DNA from: Casuarina equisetifolia
Lineage: Eukaryota > Streptophyta > Magnoliopsida > Fagales > Casuarinaceae
DNA length: 64,000 nucleotides
Assembly: GCA_028551475.1 (NCBI GenBank)
Contig: CM052354.1
Span: forward strand, 13,973,258 to 14,037,257
Direction: 5' to 3'
The notes beneath the pieces were generated by a model that ran no database searches, was not told the DNA's origin, and saw only the letters and a program-made list of their open reading frames with translations. Of this stretch, positions 56,013 through 64,000 are shown piece by piece. The position numbers and the translations under genes are program-made. How positions within the stretch are numbered: the first letter of the stretch is position 1; each line of letters starts with the position of its first letter.

Positions 56013-57402
56013 TACCTTCCCCTTTAAAGTAACCTTGTCCTCAAGGTTGTAAGCCACTAGGAATAAGTAGAAAAGTTAGATATCTCTCCTTAAAAATGTA
56101 ATCAAACTCCTAACTTGCTTCAAATGGTAATTTTCCCTTCCAGTGAATCAAGATCTCCTTTTTTCCTTCCTAGATGCACTTATCCAACATAGCTTAAGGA
56201 ACCTCATCCTTTAGTTCTTCCTTAGCATGATGGAATTCTTTTAGATCCTACTTCACCACTCTAACACACTTCCTAACTTAAAGGCATGGAAAACAAGATG
56301 TACCTTAGGTCCTATAGGGAGTGTGAGCCTATAAGCAACTTTCCAATCTTTTGAATTACTTAATAAGGTCCATAATAGCAATTGATGGGTTTACTAGTAC
56401 ATCAACTAGTAAGTGAAACTTGATGGTATAGGGAAAGCTTCACATACACATAATCTCCTTCTTGGAACTAAACTTCCTTTCTCTTTTTATCATATGCCTT
56501 TTTCATATGCTCTTGTGCAACTTATACGTTACCTTTGAGTATGCATAGCGTCCAATCACATTCCATTAAAACATGTTCAACCTTAGCTACTCGCGCCATG
56601 CCCTACATGTAAGATAGTAGTGTAGGAGGACTATGTCCTTACACTACCTTATAAGAAATGTGCATTGTTGCCCCATGCCAACTTGTATTGTAACAAAATT
56701 ATGCCCAAGTTAACCATTTCAACTAACTTTTTAGATTGTCTCCCATAAAGCAGCATAATACATCTCTAAAGTTCTATTAAGAACCTCTATTTGTCCATAT
56801 ATGGGTGGTATGATGATGTGAAATTGAAGTTGGTGCTCTACAAGTGAAAAGCTCTTTCCAAAACTTACTAGTGAAAAATGGATCCCTATCACAAACAATT
56901 AATCGTAGCATCCTATACAACTTAAAAATGTTATCAAGAAAGCCTAGGCTACCTAAGCAATGTGGGGATCAAATAGTGAAATGAAATGTCCAGACTTTGA
57001 CAAACAATCTACCATAACCAAATTAATTGACTTGCTTGCTAACATAGTTATATCCTCTCAAATTTGTTTAGGTATAAGTAAGGGTTGTAGTTCTCCTTAT
57101 GGTAGAGTATGCTCACTTTTATATTATTGGCAAATGAGACATTCTTGTACCACTTGATCTATGCTACTTTTCATACTCTTCCAAAAAAACATGAACCAAA
57201 CCTATTACAATGTTTTCATCATGCCTTCATGCATATTGTTATGGACTTCTTGAGTTATCTAAGGAATCAAGGAAGATTTAAAGAGCAAGTATAGGTAGCC
57301 TTTAAACAAAATGACTCCTTCCTTGTACCCCTAAGGTTTGACTGCTCCCCCTTACTCAATTCTTCCTAACACATCCTAGCCTTTGTATTATTACTAATAT
57401 CC
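56013..57402 (-). pseudogene. Gypsy integrase C-terminal half (element K)
   Basis: On the minus strand: HHCC tail E-C-L-I-C-Q (about 57133-57150), then MLASKSINLVMVDCLSKSGHF (about 56995-57055). Further blocks are C-D-R-D-P-x-F-T-S-K-F-W-K-E-L-F (about 56855-56905), and YYGPY (about 56365-56385) of the GPY/F module. The polyprotein end with N-L-E-D-K-V-T is at about 56025-56050. Stops interrupt it. It is cut at 57402 by LTR H. RT, protease and gag are not attached. Confidence 0.75.
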
Positions 57403-58876
57403 TCTTGATAACTAACTGTATATTTATAAAGTTATTTTGATTATTTTAGACAACAAATAATGCAATGTTTGTGAGATAATATTTGGATTTCCTTATATTT
57501 ACTCATGTTTTTCTTGTTTATGTAGCAAAAGACAATATGATGAGAAGAAAAGGAGTCTTAGCTTAATTTTGTGATAACTGTGGTAAGTGAAGGGAGAAAA
57601 CAAAAAGAAAAAAGAAAAGAAATGTACTTGCACAAAAGGGAAAAGAAATACAAAAGGAAAACGACATCGTTGTGTGAAGAAGGGGAAGAGGGGAGAAAAA
57701 AAAAGGAAAAAAAAAGAGTAGAGAGAGATAAGAAAGGATGTTATGGCCATGTGAAAGTCAACCCAATGTTGTCACCAAAGATTTTGCATCAAAATGCAAA
57801 GAAAGTTGGTGGAGACCATGTGATAGTGTGTGACTTTGAAAGAACACCATGGTTGTGTGAAAGTCAACCCAACATTCATCTTTTCAGGCAAAGACACATA
57901 ATGAATGCCATCTGGGTTTTATTTTGAGGAAGCTTTCTAGTAGATTTGCATGATTTTCCAGCATATTTGCATGATTTCTAGGTAGATTGGCATCCTAGGG
58001 CTATTTTATAGCAAGATCTAAACTTTTTGAATAGAATGCAGTGGTGGTGGTGGTAGTACATGAAAGCATGTGGCGGCGTGTTTCCTTTTTCAAATAGTTT
58101 ATGGCTATCCGGTGATGTGTGGGAGTTATGCAAAGCTTTATTGAAAAGAAGACAATGTGGTAACAACTTTCATGTTTTTAATTTAAGATACTTTGTTCAA
58201 TTTTTAACATTACCTTTATGTTCCTACATTATGTTTTAATATACTTTTGTTAGAGCTACGATGTAACTTGATTATGATGATATGTATTTCATGGTTGATA
58301 TGTTTTGCAATATATTTTATTTATGTGAATTAGTTAAATGATCTTATTTGTATATTTGAGATTGAAAGGAGATAATATGCAGTTACTTCTTATAATGTAT
58401 AACCAAAACATATACTATATTCTTTGTGTGGCTTTTGGTTTAAACTAGAAATGTTCATTGATCTTAATATACTTTGTTTTTTTCAATTCACATAGAGATA
58501 CAATAAATTAATAAATTAAGTAGATTTGACATAGGATAATTAAGAAATTCTTTCATAACATAAGTATTATCACTCTTGCAAGCATAAATTATCAAAATTC
58601 ATATCTAATAAGTATGGTGAAATTGGATACTCTAACATATTTTTGTGGTAAATTTACTCATTTAAATTTAGTTGTTTTTAGTTGTGAAATTCTTCTTTAG
58701 AGAATATCACTTTAATCCATCCTCAACTATTTTGATTCGCTAGATAAACTTAGGGTTAACCCATTATTGGTACTTAAACTAGCCTAATATTAATCAATCT
58801 TTATAGGATGATATACTTTCTCTTCATTATATTACATGTTCGACATGTTCACTTGCATATAAGTTTTTCACGAACA
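57403..58876 (+). repeat. 5' LTR of Athila-type element H
   Basis: It starts TCTTGATAACTAAC (the TG end decayed to TC) and ends CACGAACA, 1474 bp. It is homologous to G1 and, in reverse, to 60390-60990 and 63596-64000. A purine-rich (GAAAAAG)-type tract lies at 57585-57740. Near its end, a primer site of the tRNA-Asp class follows. Confidence 0.75.
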
Positions 58877-58882
58877 AGTTTT

Positions 58883-58900
58883 TGGCATCTTTACCAAGGA
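58883..58900 (+). other. Decayed tRNA-Asp primer-binding site of element H
   Basis: TGGCATCTTTACCAAGGA corresponds to the Athila/Tat site TGGCGCCGTTGCCGGGGA with five changes, all G-to-A or C-to-T. This identifies the lineage. Confidence 0.75.
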
Positions 58901-59019
58901 TTGGTTGTTTACCAATAATTAATATTAATACCTAATAGCTTTTAAGTTTAATCTAGCTTTTATTTTTAGTTTTTATTTTTCTTGTAGAGGAAAAAATTTC
59001 TTGTTAATTTGTTATTGTT

Positions 59020-60389
59020 GAAAGATTAAGCTATAAGGATGAAGGGAAATGGTGATCCATGTAGATTGAAAGATTATGCTACTCTAACATTTTAGGGTGT
59101 CACATCAAGCTTCAAGAGGCTTGCAATTTAGGCAAACAACTTTAAGATCAAGCCATTAATCATTCAGATGCTCCAACACTCAAAGCAATTTAGTGGGCTA
59201 TCAAGTGATGATATGAATACTCATATTGAGGCTTTCCTTGAAATCTATGGCATGATTAAATATAATGGAGTCACAGATGATGTTGTCAGTTAAGGTTATC
59301 TCTATTTTCTCTTAGAGATAAAACTAAAAGCTAGCATTCTTCTCTTTGGTAGGATCAATCACTACATGGGATGATTTGACCTTAAAATTTCTTGGTAAGG
59401 TATTTCATCTTGCAAACTTTGTCAAAATATGTAACGACATTTATACTTTTATACAGATGGACAATGAATTATTGTATGAAGCTTGGAAAAATTCTAGGAG
59501 CTTTTAAGATATTCACATCATGAATTGCCCATATAACCACAAGTATAAACTTTCTATAATGGGTCCAGTACAAATTCCATTTCATGATTAATGCTATTGT
59601 AAGAAAAGCCTTGAATAACAAAACACTAGAAGAGGCATATGACTTTATAGAGGAAATGGAATCCAATGGCTATCAATGACCTACTAAAAGACTACTAGTA
59701 CATAAAGCAAGTGGAGTTCATGAAGTGGATGTCCTCACTGCAATTTGCATATAGTTAGAAGTGCTTAATAAGAAGATAAATAACTTGAGTGCTCCAATCA
59801 TGAGAATTCAAAACAAAGCATGTGAACTTTGTAATGGAGGACATGCTAGCACAAAATGTCAAACATGCAACCTTTTTGCTTAATTTATTGAAAATGCTAA
59901 TTTTTTTTATAATTTGAATATGTCATAAAATGATTATTTACTCCAACATGTACAATTTAGGATGATGAAAGCATCCAAATATTTCATGGAGTAACCCAAA
60001 CACAATGAGACTACCATCAACATTCAAGCAAACAAAAAAGGCAAAGCCTAATTTAAAGGATATAGCCACCAAGTTGGCTCCCACCACACAAAGCTTAATC
60101 AATAATATTAAAGTAAGATTTTAGAACCAAATAGCTTCACTACAAATTTTAGAGGTACAAGTGAGTCAATTGACCAATATGATTTCAAAGAAATAATAGA
60201 GTTTTTGCCTAACAACATGGAGAAAAGCCTTGGAGAAACCACAAAGGCAATAACCCTAGAAAGTAGGTCAATTGGCCAATATGGTTTCAAAGAGACAATA
60301 GAGTTTTTGCCTAGCAACACGGAGAAAAGCCTTGGAGAAACCATAAAGGCAATAACCCAAGAAGTGGCAAGCAAGCAAGAGAAGATGAT
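59020..60389 (+). pseudogene. Athila-type gag of element H
   Basis: Near 59060-59100 it reads L-K-D-Y-A-x-L-x-F with T-S-S-F-K next. Then come ANNFKIKPLIIQMLQ (59128-59180), L-S-S-D-D-M-N-T-H-I-E-A-F-L-E-I (59200-59245), and the capsid core. The Y-E-A-W block (59475-59490), L-E-E-A-Y-like block (59620-59645) and a zinc knuckle CELCNGGHASTKC (59820-59862) follow. The tail contains a 102-bp in-frame tandem duplication. Stop codons lie near 59105, 59290, 59505 and 59755. Dead. Confidence 0.7.
60165..60368 (+). repeat. 102-bp tandem duplication in the gag tail of H
   Basis: 60165-60266 and 60267-60368 repeat GTCAATTG-CCAATATG, then AATAGAGTTTTTGCCTA and GAGAAAAGCCTTGGAGAAAC. The unit is 34 codons long and remains in frame. 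Confidence 0.85.
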
Positions 60390-60990
60390 TGTTCGATGAA
60401 ATCCTACATGCAAGTGTATATGTCAAACAAGTAATACAATGATGAGTAAGATATCATCCTATAGCAATTGGTGATTATTAGGCCAACTAATTACTAATGG
60501 TGAATAGTTTCTACAATGATAAAATATGGATTAAACAACTAAATTTAATATAAACTTGATAGACAAAACATGTTAGAGCATTCGATTTCACCTAACTACT
60601 AGGTACTACTATCGATTATTTATACTTGCAAAATTGATCCTATTCAAGTGATGGCGAAATTTTCTAATTTATTCACTATTTTATGTCTAAGTATAGCAAA
60701 CCTACTTAACTCATTGACTCACTATATCTTCATATGTAAATTGAAATGAACTAAGTGCATTAAGATTTATGAATATTTTAGTTTACACTTAAGGCCACAC
60801 AAACTATATGGTATATATTTATGCATATTAATCTATGGTTGCACATTATAGGAAGCAACTATATATCATTTCTTGTTGGTCTCTAGTATGTAAATCAAAT
60901 TATCTAAGTGGTAGTTAATTACTTAAATGCATTACACTCAGTAATATGCAACTTCACATATACAAAATACCTCACAAAACACCATTGGTA
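60390..60990 (-). repeat. Inverted Athila-type LTR fragment (I-1)
   Basis: It starts TGTTCGATGAAATCC, the reverse complement of the LTR end of H (CGAACA), and aligns in reverse with H 58876 down to about 58290. Homology stops near 60990, so it is truncated. Left flank ATGAT (60385-60389). Confidence 0.7.
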
Positions 60991-61499
60991 GTGTGTCTAT
61001 AAAAGGGTCAAATAGCTAAGGAGATAAGATGTCTTAAGATGTGGCTTTAAAGAGCCTAATGAAGGTTTTGGTATGACAAGTAATGAAGCATGCACCTAAG
61101 CAATGTCCTGCTTGGGTATCTACTAATCCAAGGATTGATCATTGATGGTATTTAAGGATTGACTACTAGAAAATGGAAATTTGTATTCATAGAATATAAC
61201 ATCACAACTTGTCACCTTAACCTTAAAAATGAAGTAGGAAATGGTAAAGAAAGCTTACACCTTAACCTTGCTCATGATACCATGAAGAAATTCTTGAAGG
61301 CAATAATAAGAAGACAGTACAAATGATGAAATCTATTTTTGAAAAACATTAAGTGCGGAGTATTCATAATTCTTAAAGAATGGTATAGGTTCTACATGTT
61401 AAATATATGGAAGAATGAAGGATAACCTAGCTTGGGCCTATGCAAAGGCTTTAGCTTAATAATGACATTACAACCAAACAATGGCCCATAACACTAGAT
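60991..61499. other. Unassigned stretch
   Basis: AT-rich with no open frame or recognised repeat; possibly part of a Gypsy gag on the minus strand. Confidence 0.25.
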
Positions 61500-61966
61500 A
61501 TTTCAATAGTAATGGGTCCTTAATTCCCATTGTCGTGGCCAAAGGAGAAGTTACTACAATTGCCAGTCATGATTGCTAAACTCTTCATCCTGATTTCCAT
61601 CACAATGCCTATCATCATGCCTATCCCATTGTGTTTGCCATCTTGGTTTCCCGATTGGGAGTGCTGGTTGCCACTCCCGTTAGATAACCTAGCACTTATT
61701 CTAGAGGAATAGATTACATTGGGTTCCTTCTAGGAAGCACTGCCAGCCCCATTAGTGGAGTCAATAAAGGGATTTTCTCCTTCCCTTTTTTTCATTCACC
61801 TTCTTTACTAGACCTCCCACTATTGTTGTTAGCAAGTCAAGCTTATCCACTAACATGGCAAGCATCTCTTTGATTTTTCACACTTTCCCTAACAATTGAG
61901 AGGAGTTAGTTTCCATCTAGGTTACCTTTGCTTCCATCCATGAATTGTGCTACTCCAATACAAATG
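61500..61966 (-). pseudogene. Gypsy gag N-terminal fragment
   Basis: The minus strand starts near 61938 with a Met-Asp/Glu-rich stretch. A coiled-coil-like region with M-L-A-M-L-V-D-K-L-D-L-L follows (61835-61875). A Gly/Asn/Ser/His-rich linker lies at 61600-61690. This layout is seen at the start of chromovirus gags. The next 100 bp (61966-62075) are shared with 55613-55710. Stops and shifts are present. Confidence 0.45.
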
Positions 61967-62075
61967 GTACCAGTTGGAGTTGGTAGCTTGATTGCAACTT
62001 AGGATTGCAACATAGGACCTAGCGACAAGCCCTTTTGATTAGAAATGGATTTGGAGTAGAAACCATTAAAACTAT

Positions 62076-62243
62076 TGTATAGATGTAGAAAGAATGATAC
62101 AAATCATTCTAGTTTACAAATGAACTTCAAGAGAAAGCTTTAAAGAATCAGGAACATGAAAATTACAAGTGGAGCTATAATGAAGTAAGGGGTCTATACA
62201 ATGTTGGGCTTGTACCAAGGAACCCAAAAATGATATTTCAACA
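62076..62243 (-). repeat. Probable 3' LTR of Copia element J (168 bp)
   Basis: The minus strand runs TGTTGAAATATCATTTTTGG...CATCTATACA. A purine tract, TTAAGGGGGAATG, precedes it (62241-62253). Short LTRs of this size are known in Copia. The second LTR is not in view. Confidence 0.5.
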
Positions 62244-62253
62244 TTCCCCCTTA

Positions 62254-63595
62254 AGCTAGTGGTCGAAAAAGTCCATAGACACCCAACTTGCATAGTAAAA
62301 AATGATATTATTGTATTCCTAATGCCTTTGTCAAAAGGTCCGTAGGTTGATCTCTTGCGTATATGTGAGTATTACAAATGACTTGAGAAACAATATTTTC
62401 TCTGATAAAATGATGATCTATTTCAATATACTTGGTTTTCCCATGAAGGATAGGGTTAGGAGCTATTTTCATGGTGGATTCATTATCACATAAAAGGGTG
62501 ACATGTCTAATTAATGGTATGTGTTGATCTTGAAAAAGTCCAAGAAGCTAGATGATCTTACAAGTGGTTAATACCATGGCCCGATATTTTGATTTAGTAG
62601 AGGGTCTGGAGACATGTGATTGCTTCTTACTTTTCTATGAAATAGTGAATCTCCAAGCATAATACAAAAACTAGTAGTAGAGCACTAACCTATAAGACAA
62701 GATCCATATGTGGCATCACAATAAGCACGTAATTCTAAACAATTTTGAGATTTCATGAGTGTTTCTTGTTTAGGTGACCTTTTAATGTACCTAATGACTT
62801 GAAAAGAAACTTCTAAATGTGAATCCTTGGATGTGTGCATGAACTGGCTCAATAACTAAATAGCAAAGCAGATATCTAGTCAGATGACAGTGAGGTAGAT
62901 CCACCTACCTACCAAACACTAGTACTTACTAATATCCTTTAAAATGGTGCCTCCCTCCTCCAAAAACTCATCATATCCCAAAATTTTATACTTAACATTT
63001 TATTCCATTGGAGTGTTTGCAAGCTTGTATCCAGAAAGTCTATATTTAATGATCAACTCAAAGGCATATTTTTGTTGGTTCATCATAATGCCGATGGGGG
63101 AATGTGTCATCTTAACCCCTAAGAAGTATTTAACAAGTCCAAGATCTTTCATTTGAAAGGTGAAACAAAGATATCTTTTCAAATCAACAACGTCTTCGTC
63201 ATCCCCATTTGTAATAATCATATTGTTAACATAGACAAAAAATTACAAGAAGACCCTTAGTTGTTTGCTTGAGGAAGAGAGAATAGTCATTTTAGGAGTG
63301 ATGGAAGCCAGCTTGAAGAATGGCATCAATAAATTTTTGATATGATTGTTATAATGCTTGCTTAAGCCCATATAAAGATTTCTTGAGTTTACAAACTAGT
63401 GATACCCCTTTGCACCGAAAACCTTCAGGGAGATGCATGTAGATCTCATTATCTAGATCACCTTAAAGGAAAGCATTATGAACACCCATTTGATGTAAGT
63501 CCTAATGATGAATGCTAGCTAATATGGTGAGAATTACGTATAGTGACACATCAAAAATAGCCTTACAGTAAGTGGATGGCTCAACTATGGTTGAT
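62254..63595 (-). pseudogene. Copia RT and RNase H (element J)
   Basis: The RT on the minus strand has L-H-Q-M-G-V-H-N-A-F-L (about 63470-63500, where DVKNAFL is usual), LYGLKQA (63350-63375), MKDLGLVKYFLGVKM (63105-63150) and YAFELI. RNase H ends with blocks like HGKTKYIEIDHHFI (62390-62450) and TDLLTKAL (62318-62345). The YxDD region near 63230 is degraded. Many stops. The frame is cut at 63595 by an inverted Athila-type LTR. Confidence 0.7.
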
Positions 63596-64000
63596 TGTTT
63601 GGTAAAATCCTACATGGAAGTGTACATGTCAAACAAGTAATACAATGATGAGTAAGATATCATCCCACAAAGATTGATGATTACTAAGCCAACTAATTTA
63701 TCTAGTAACTTGAAATGATAGAATATAAATTAAATAACTAAATTTAAAAGAACTTGATAAACAAAACATATTAGACCTTCCGATTTCACCTAAGTACTAG
63801 GTACTAATGTTGATCATTTATGCTTTTAAGATTGATTCTACTCATGTGATGGTGGAATTTCCTAATTTATTCACTATCCTATGTCTAGGTATAACAAACC
63901 TACTTAGCTTATTAACTCACCATATGTCTATATGTGAATTAAATGAACAAAGTGCATTAAGATTTATGAATATTCTAGTTTATATCTAAAGCCATACAAA
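63596..64000 (-). repeat. Inverted Athila-type LTR (I-2), runs off the window
   Basis: It starts TGTTTGGTAAAATCC and matches 60390-60800 closely in the same orientation (for example AAACAAGTAATACAATGATG). It is inserted in the RT of Copia J, flank TTGAT. Nothing like a primer site precedes it, so this is not the 5' LTR partner of I-1. Confidence 0.7.

Larger units (their letters stand above)
57403..60389 (+). mobile_element. Athila-type Gypsy element H, 5' half
   Basis: 5' LTR, decayed tRNA-Asp primer site (58883-58900) and gag are present. The element stops at 60389, where a fragment of its own LTR family starts in reverse orientation. Protease, RT and integrase are not found. It interrupts the Gypsy K integrase on its left side. 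Confidence 0.7.

Noticed and set aside
57571..57927. 118-codon Lys/Arg/Glu-rich frame in the H LTR
   Set aside because: It follows a purine-rich simple-sequence tract in the LTR; there is no homologous open frame in G1.
1..64000. A new defence, metabolic or regulatory gene system
   Set aside because: Apart from the ICR gene, every recognisable coding piece belongs to LTR retrotransposons or an old pararetrovirus, and their frames are broken.

Overview
This is plant nuclear DNA, almost certainly from a woody eudicot. Grapevine or a relative is a guess from overall repeat style, not a determination. It is AT-rich and intron-containing, carries one plant-specific gene, and is otherwise filled with LTR retrotransposons in all stages of decay. 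No rRNA, tRNA, CRISPR or bacterial-type operon structure was seen. No coding system of a new kind was found; the interest lies in the single intact gene and in the nesting, which can be resolved in several places from target-site duplications (TSDs).

Layout. (1) 1-12.2 kb: a degenerate plus-strand Copia element (2.18-12.1 kb) is split by two members of one chromodomain Gypsy family in opposite orientations. One is on the minus strand at 1-2146 and runs off the left edge. The other is on the plus strand at 4100-9343 and sits inside the Copia integrase. (2) 12.2-16.6 kb: a solo LTR (12221-13968, TSD ATGGT/ATGAT) lies in a minus-strand Copia remnant, followed by a plus-strand Copia fragment. (3) 16650-30459: a SIRE/Maximus-like Copia element on the minus strand (element C) has long LTRs and a perfect TSD, TATAC. 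A truncated second Copia (element B, 18800 to about 23620) is nested in it. (4) 30475-45977: a plus-strand chromovirus-type Gypsy (element E) has a perfect TSD, CCTAT. It is interrupted by an Athila-type LTR (G1), which is itself interrupted by another chromovirus (F, 33008-39569). A small LTR with a primer-binding site (G2, 40356-41225) follows, and a solo LTR (44039-45620) splits E's 3' LTR.

(5) 46-52.4 kb is the only clear low-repeat island. It holds one apparently intact gene, an ICR/RIP-family protein (interactor of constitutively active ROPs), on the plus strand. A non-coding 5' exon ending at 47787 is followed by an intron of about 2.2 kb. A second exon carries only 14 coding bases (50028-50041), and the main coding exon is 50792-51893. 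The predicted protein has 371 residues with two coiled coils, a QWRKAA motif and a basic C terminus.

(6) 52.5-64 kb: remnants of an endogenous plant pararetrovirus (reverse transcriptase/RNase H on minus, another fragment head-to-head on plus). A minus-strand Gypsy integrase follows, whose LTR has a polypurine tract on one side and a primer-binding site on the other. Then come an Athila-type Gypsy (LTR, decayed tRNA-Asp primer site, gag), two inverted fragments of the same LTR family, a Gypsy gag fragment and a minus-strand Copia RT/RNase H fragment.

The elements do not cooperate as a system. Every retroelement reading frame examined has stops, frameshifts or lost catalytic residues, so the resident polyproteins look dead. 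The ICR gene is the only feature likely to make a cellular protein: a scaffold that would link active ROP GTPases to effectors at the plasma membrane or on microtubules.
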